Position numbers and translations under genes: made by a program. The notes below the pieces were generated by a model. That model ran no database searches. It worked only from the letters and a program-made list of their open reading frames with translations, and was not told the origin of the DNA. From Hyphomonadaceae bacterium (lineage in GTDB: Bacteria > Pseudomonadota > Alphaproteobacteria > Caulobacterales > Hyphomonadaceae), in NCBI GenBank assembly GCA_030696545.1, contig JAUYSA010000533.1, positions 1-5,535 on the forward strand: DNA of 5,535 nucleotides, given 5' to 3'. Position 1 is the first letter of the stretch, and every line of letters begins with the position of its first letter. This document shows, piece after piece, positions 5,023 through 5,535 of this stretch.

Positions 5023-5081
5023 CCTCCCCTGCGAAGCGGGGGAGGTGGATCGCGACGCCTTCGTCGCGAGACGGAGGGGGC
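5023..5081 (+). repeat. Dispersed palindromic repeat, copy 2, with its own leading hairpin
   Basis: 5036-5081 is the second copy of the 46-bp unit seen at 3794-3839, differing at one loop base. Its hairpin TCGCGACG-CCTT-CGTCGCGA is at 5050-5069. A first hairpin, CCTCCCC (5023-5029) with GGGGAGG (5039-5045), precedes and overlaps it. Unlike copy 1 it lacks the long 22-bp inverted arm on its left. Confidence 0.88.
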
Positions 5082-5168
5082 GAGTCACAGGCGCTTCCCT
5101 GATCCCGGATTAATTCGCAAATCGAAACGTCTTCAACGCGCCGGTCCTACCTGCGCGAACGCGGCTGT

Positions 5169-5200
5169 GCGCCCCAACCTGGGCGCCCTTGCCTTGGCGC
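5169..5200 (+). promoter_or_regulatory. Two overlapping, mutually exclusive hairpins upstream of the exported-protein gene
   Basis: GCGCCC (5169-5174) can pair with GGGCGC (5181-5186). The segment GCGCC (5183-5187), which shares bases with that right arm, can instead pair with GGCGC (5196-5200). They lie 45-75 nt before ATG 5245, possibly in the transcript leader. No terminator U-tract or known riboswitch core is seen, so this may simply reflect high GC. Confidence 0.2.
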
Positions 5201-5244
5201 GCGACACTGACCATCAAGGACGCCTCGATGTGGGGAGTTCTTCA

Positions 5245-5535
5245 ATGCGGCAGGTCCTGCGTTTCCTGGCCTTTCTGTTCGCGCTGGCCGCCGGCCTCCC
5301 CGCCCACGCCCAGACGCAGGCCCCGGCCGAAGTGAAGGTCGGGATGTATATCAACGACATCCAGTCGATCGACCTGCACAACTATTCGTTCGTCGCCGAC
5401 GTCTATCTCTGGTTCCGCGATACGGACGCGCAGATCATCCCCGGCGCGACGTTCGAATGGATGAACATGTTCGCGCCCGACGATCATGTGCAGACCGACA
5501 TCTATCCCGAACCCGTCACCCAGCCCGACGGCTCG
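5245..5535 (+). CDS. Exported protein, 5' part only; N-terminus resembles prokaryotic pentameric ligand-gated channel extracellular domains
   Basis: The first 97 codons are present and the frame is open to the window edge. Residues 1-22 (MRQVLRFLAFLFALAAGLPAHA) are a Sec signal peptide with likely cleavage after AHA. The mature part starts with a short Gln/Pro/Ala linker, then VKVGMYINDIQSIDL (31-45), SFVADVYLWFRDTD (49-62) and TFEWMN. The V-x-V-G-x-Y-x-x-x-I-x-x-I-D strand followed by an F-x-x-x-x-Y-L-W-F strand and an acidic turn is like the first strands of bacterial relatives of Cys-loop receptors (GLIC/ELIC type). The pore helices that would confirm this lie outside the window. GGGGAG (5232-5237) with a 7-nt spacer supports ATG 5245; an upstream ATG at 5228 is in another frame. 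The gene is well supported; the channel-like call is moderate. Confidence 0.72.
   Translation, partial: MRQVLRFLAFLFALAAGLPAHAQTQAPAEVKVGMYINDIQSIDLHNYSFVADVYLWFRDTDAQIIPGATFEWMNMFAPDDHVQTDIYPEPVTQPDGS

Larger units (their letters stand above)
4932..5244. other. Gene-free stretch between divergent GcvR-like and exported-protein genes
   Basis: It holds the GcvR-like upstream region, the second copy of the dispersed repeat, an AT-richer patch around 5105-5130 that is the likeliest promoter area for the rightward gene, and overlapping hairpins at 5169-5200. I see no protein-like frame; the minus-strand frame across 4717-5088 is a repeat-driven shadow of the GcvR-like gene. Confidence 0.7.

Noticed and set aside
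4717..5088. Minus-strand frame starting in repeat copy 2
   Set aside because: Begins with the repeat-derived PLRLATK peptide and then reads the GcvR-like gene out of frame.

Overview
The window is a piece of a GC-rich alphaproteobacterial chromosome. The evidence is GC-rich codon use in most genes, an alphaproteobacterial-style DapF, the dispersed palindromic repeats and the weak promoter signals. A Caulobacterales/Hyphomonadaceae-type organism is plausible, but that is inference and not proven here. Strongly supported genes are a prolyl oligopeptidase-family lipoprotein (minus, runs off the left edge), dapF (plus), a putAbiC-type abortive-infection protein (minus), a small exported orphan protein (minus), a GcvR-like double-ACT protein (minus) and the 5' end of an exported protein (plus, runs off the right edge).

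Layout. 1-1589 holds the first 529 codons of the S9A peptidase, which is divergent from dapF (1794-2612). The 204 bp between them carry a head-to-head pair of REP-like hairpins. Immediately after dapF, and convergent with it, lies a visibly AT-richer island of about 1 kb (roughly 2625-3690). It encodes a two-TM putAbiC protein (2635-3408). Upstream of that, on the same strand, are two very short reading frames joined by consecutive ATGA stop/start overlaps: a 44-codon frame (3681-3547) and a 48-residue frame (3550-3405) that appears interrupted by a single-base shift. A long GC-rich palindrome and a 46-bp repeat unit (3732-3839) bound this island on its right. A second copy of the 46-bp unit sits at 5036-5081.

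3873-4346 encodes a small secreted four-cysteine protein with a recognisable promoter. 4425-4931 encodes a tandem-ACT regulator-like protein. Both are on the minus strand. A gene-poor 313-bp stretch with the second repeat copy precedes the last gene (5245 onward), whose mature N-terminus resembles the start of prokaryotic pentameric ligand-gated channel extracellular domains.

Functionally the window mixes core metabolism (meso-DAP supply for peptidoglycan and lysine), envelope and exported proteins, and one accessory defence-type insert. The insert is the most interesting part: base composition, the linked mini-genes, the flanking repeats and the break in the usual alphaproteobacterial dapF neighbourhood all suggest a small horizontally acquired defence cassette.
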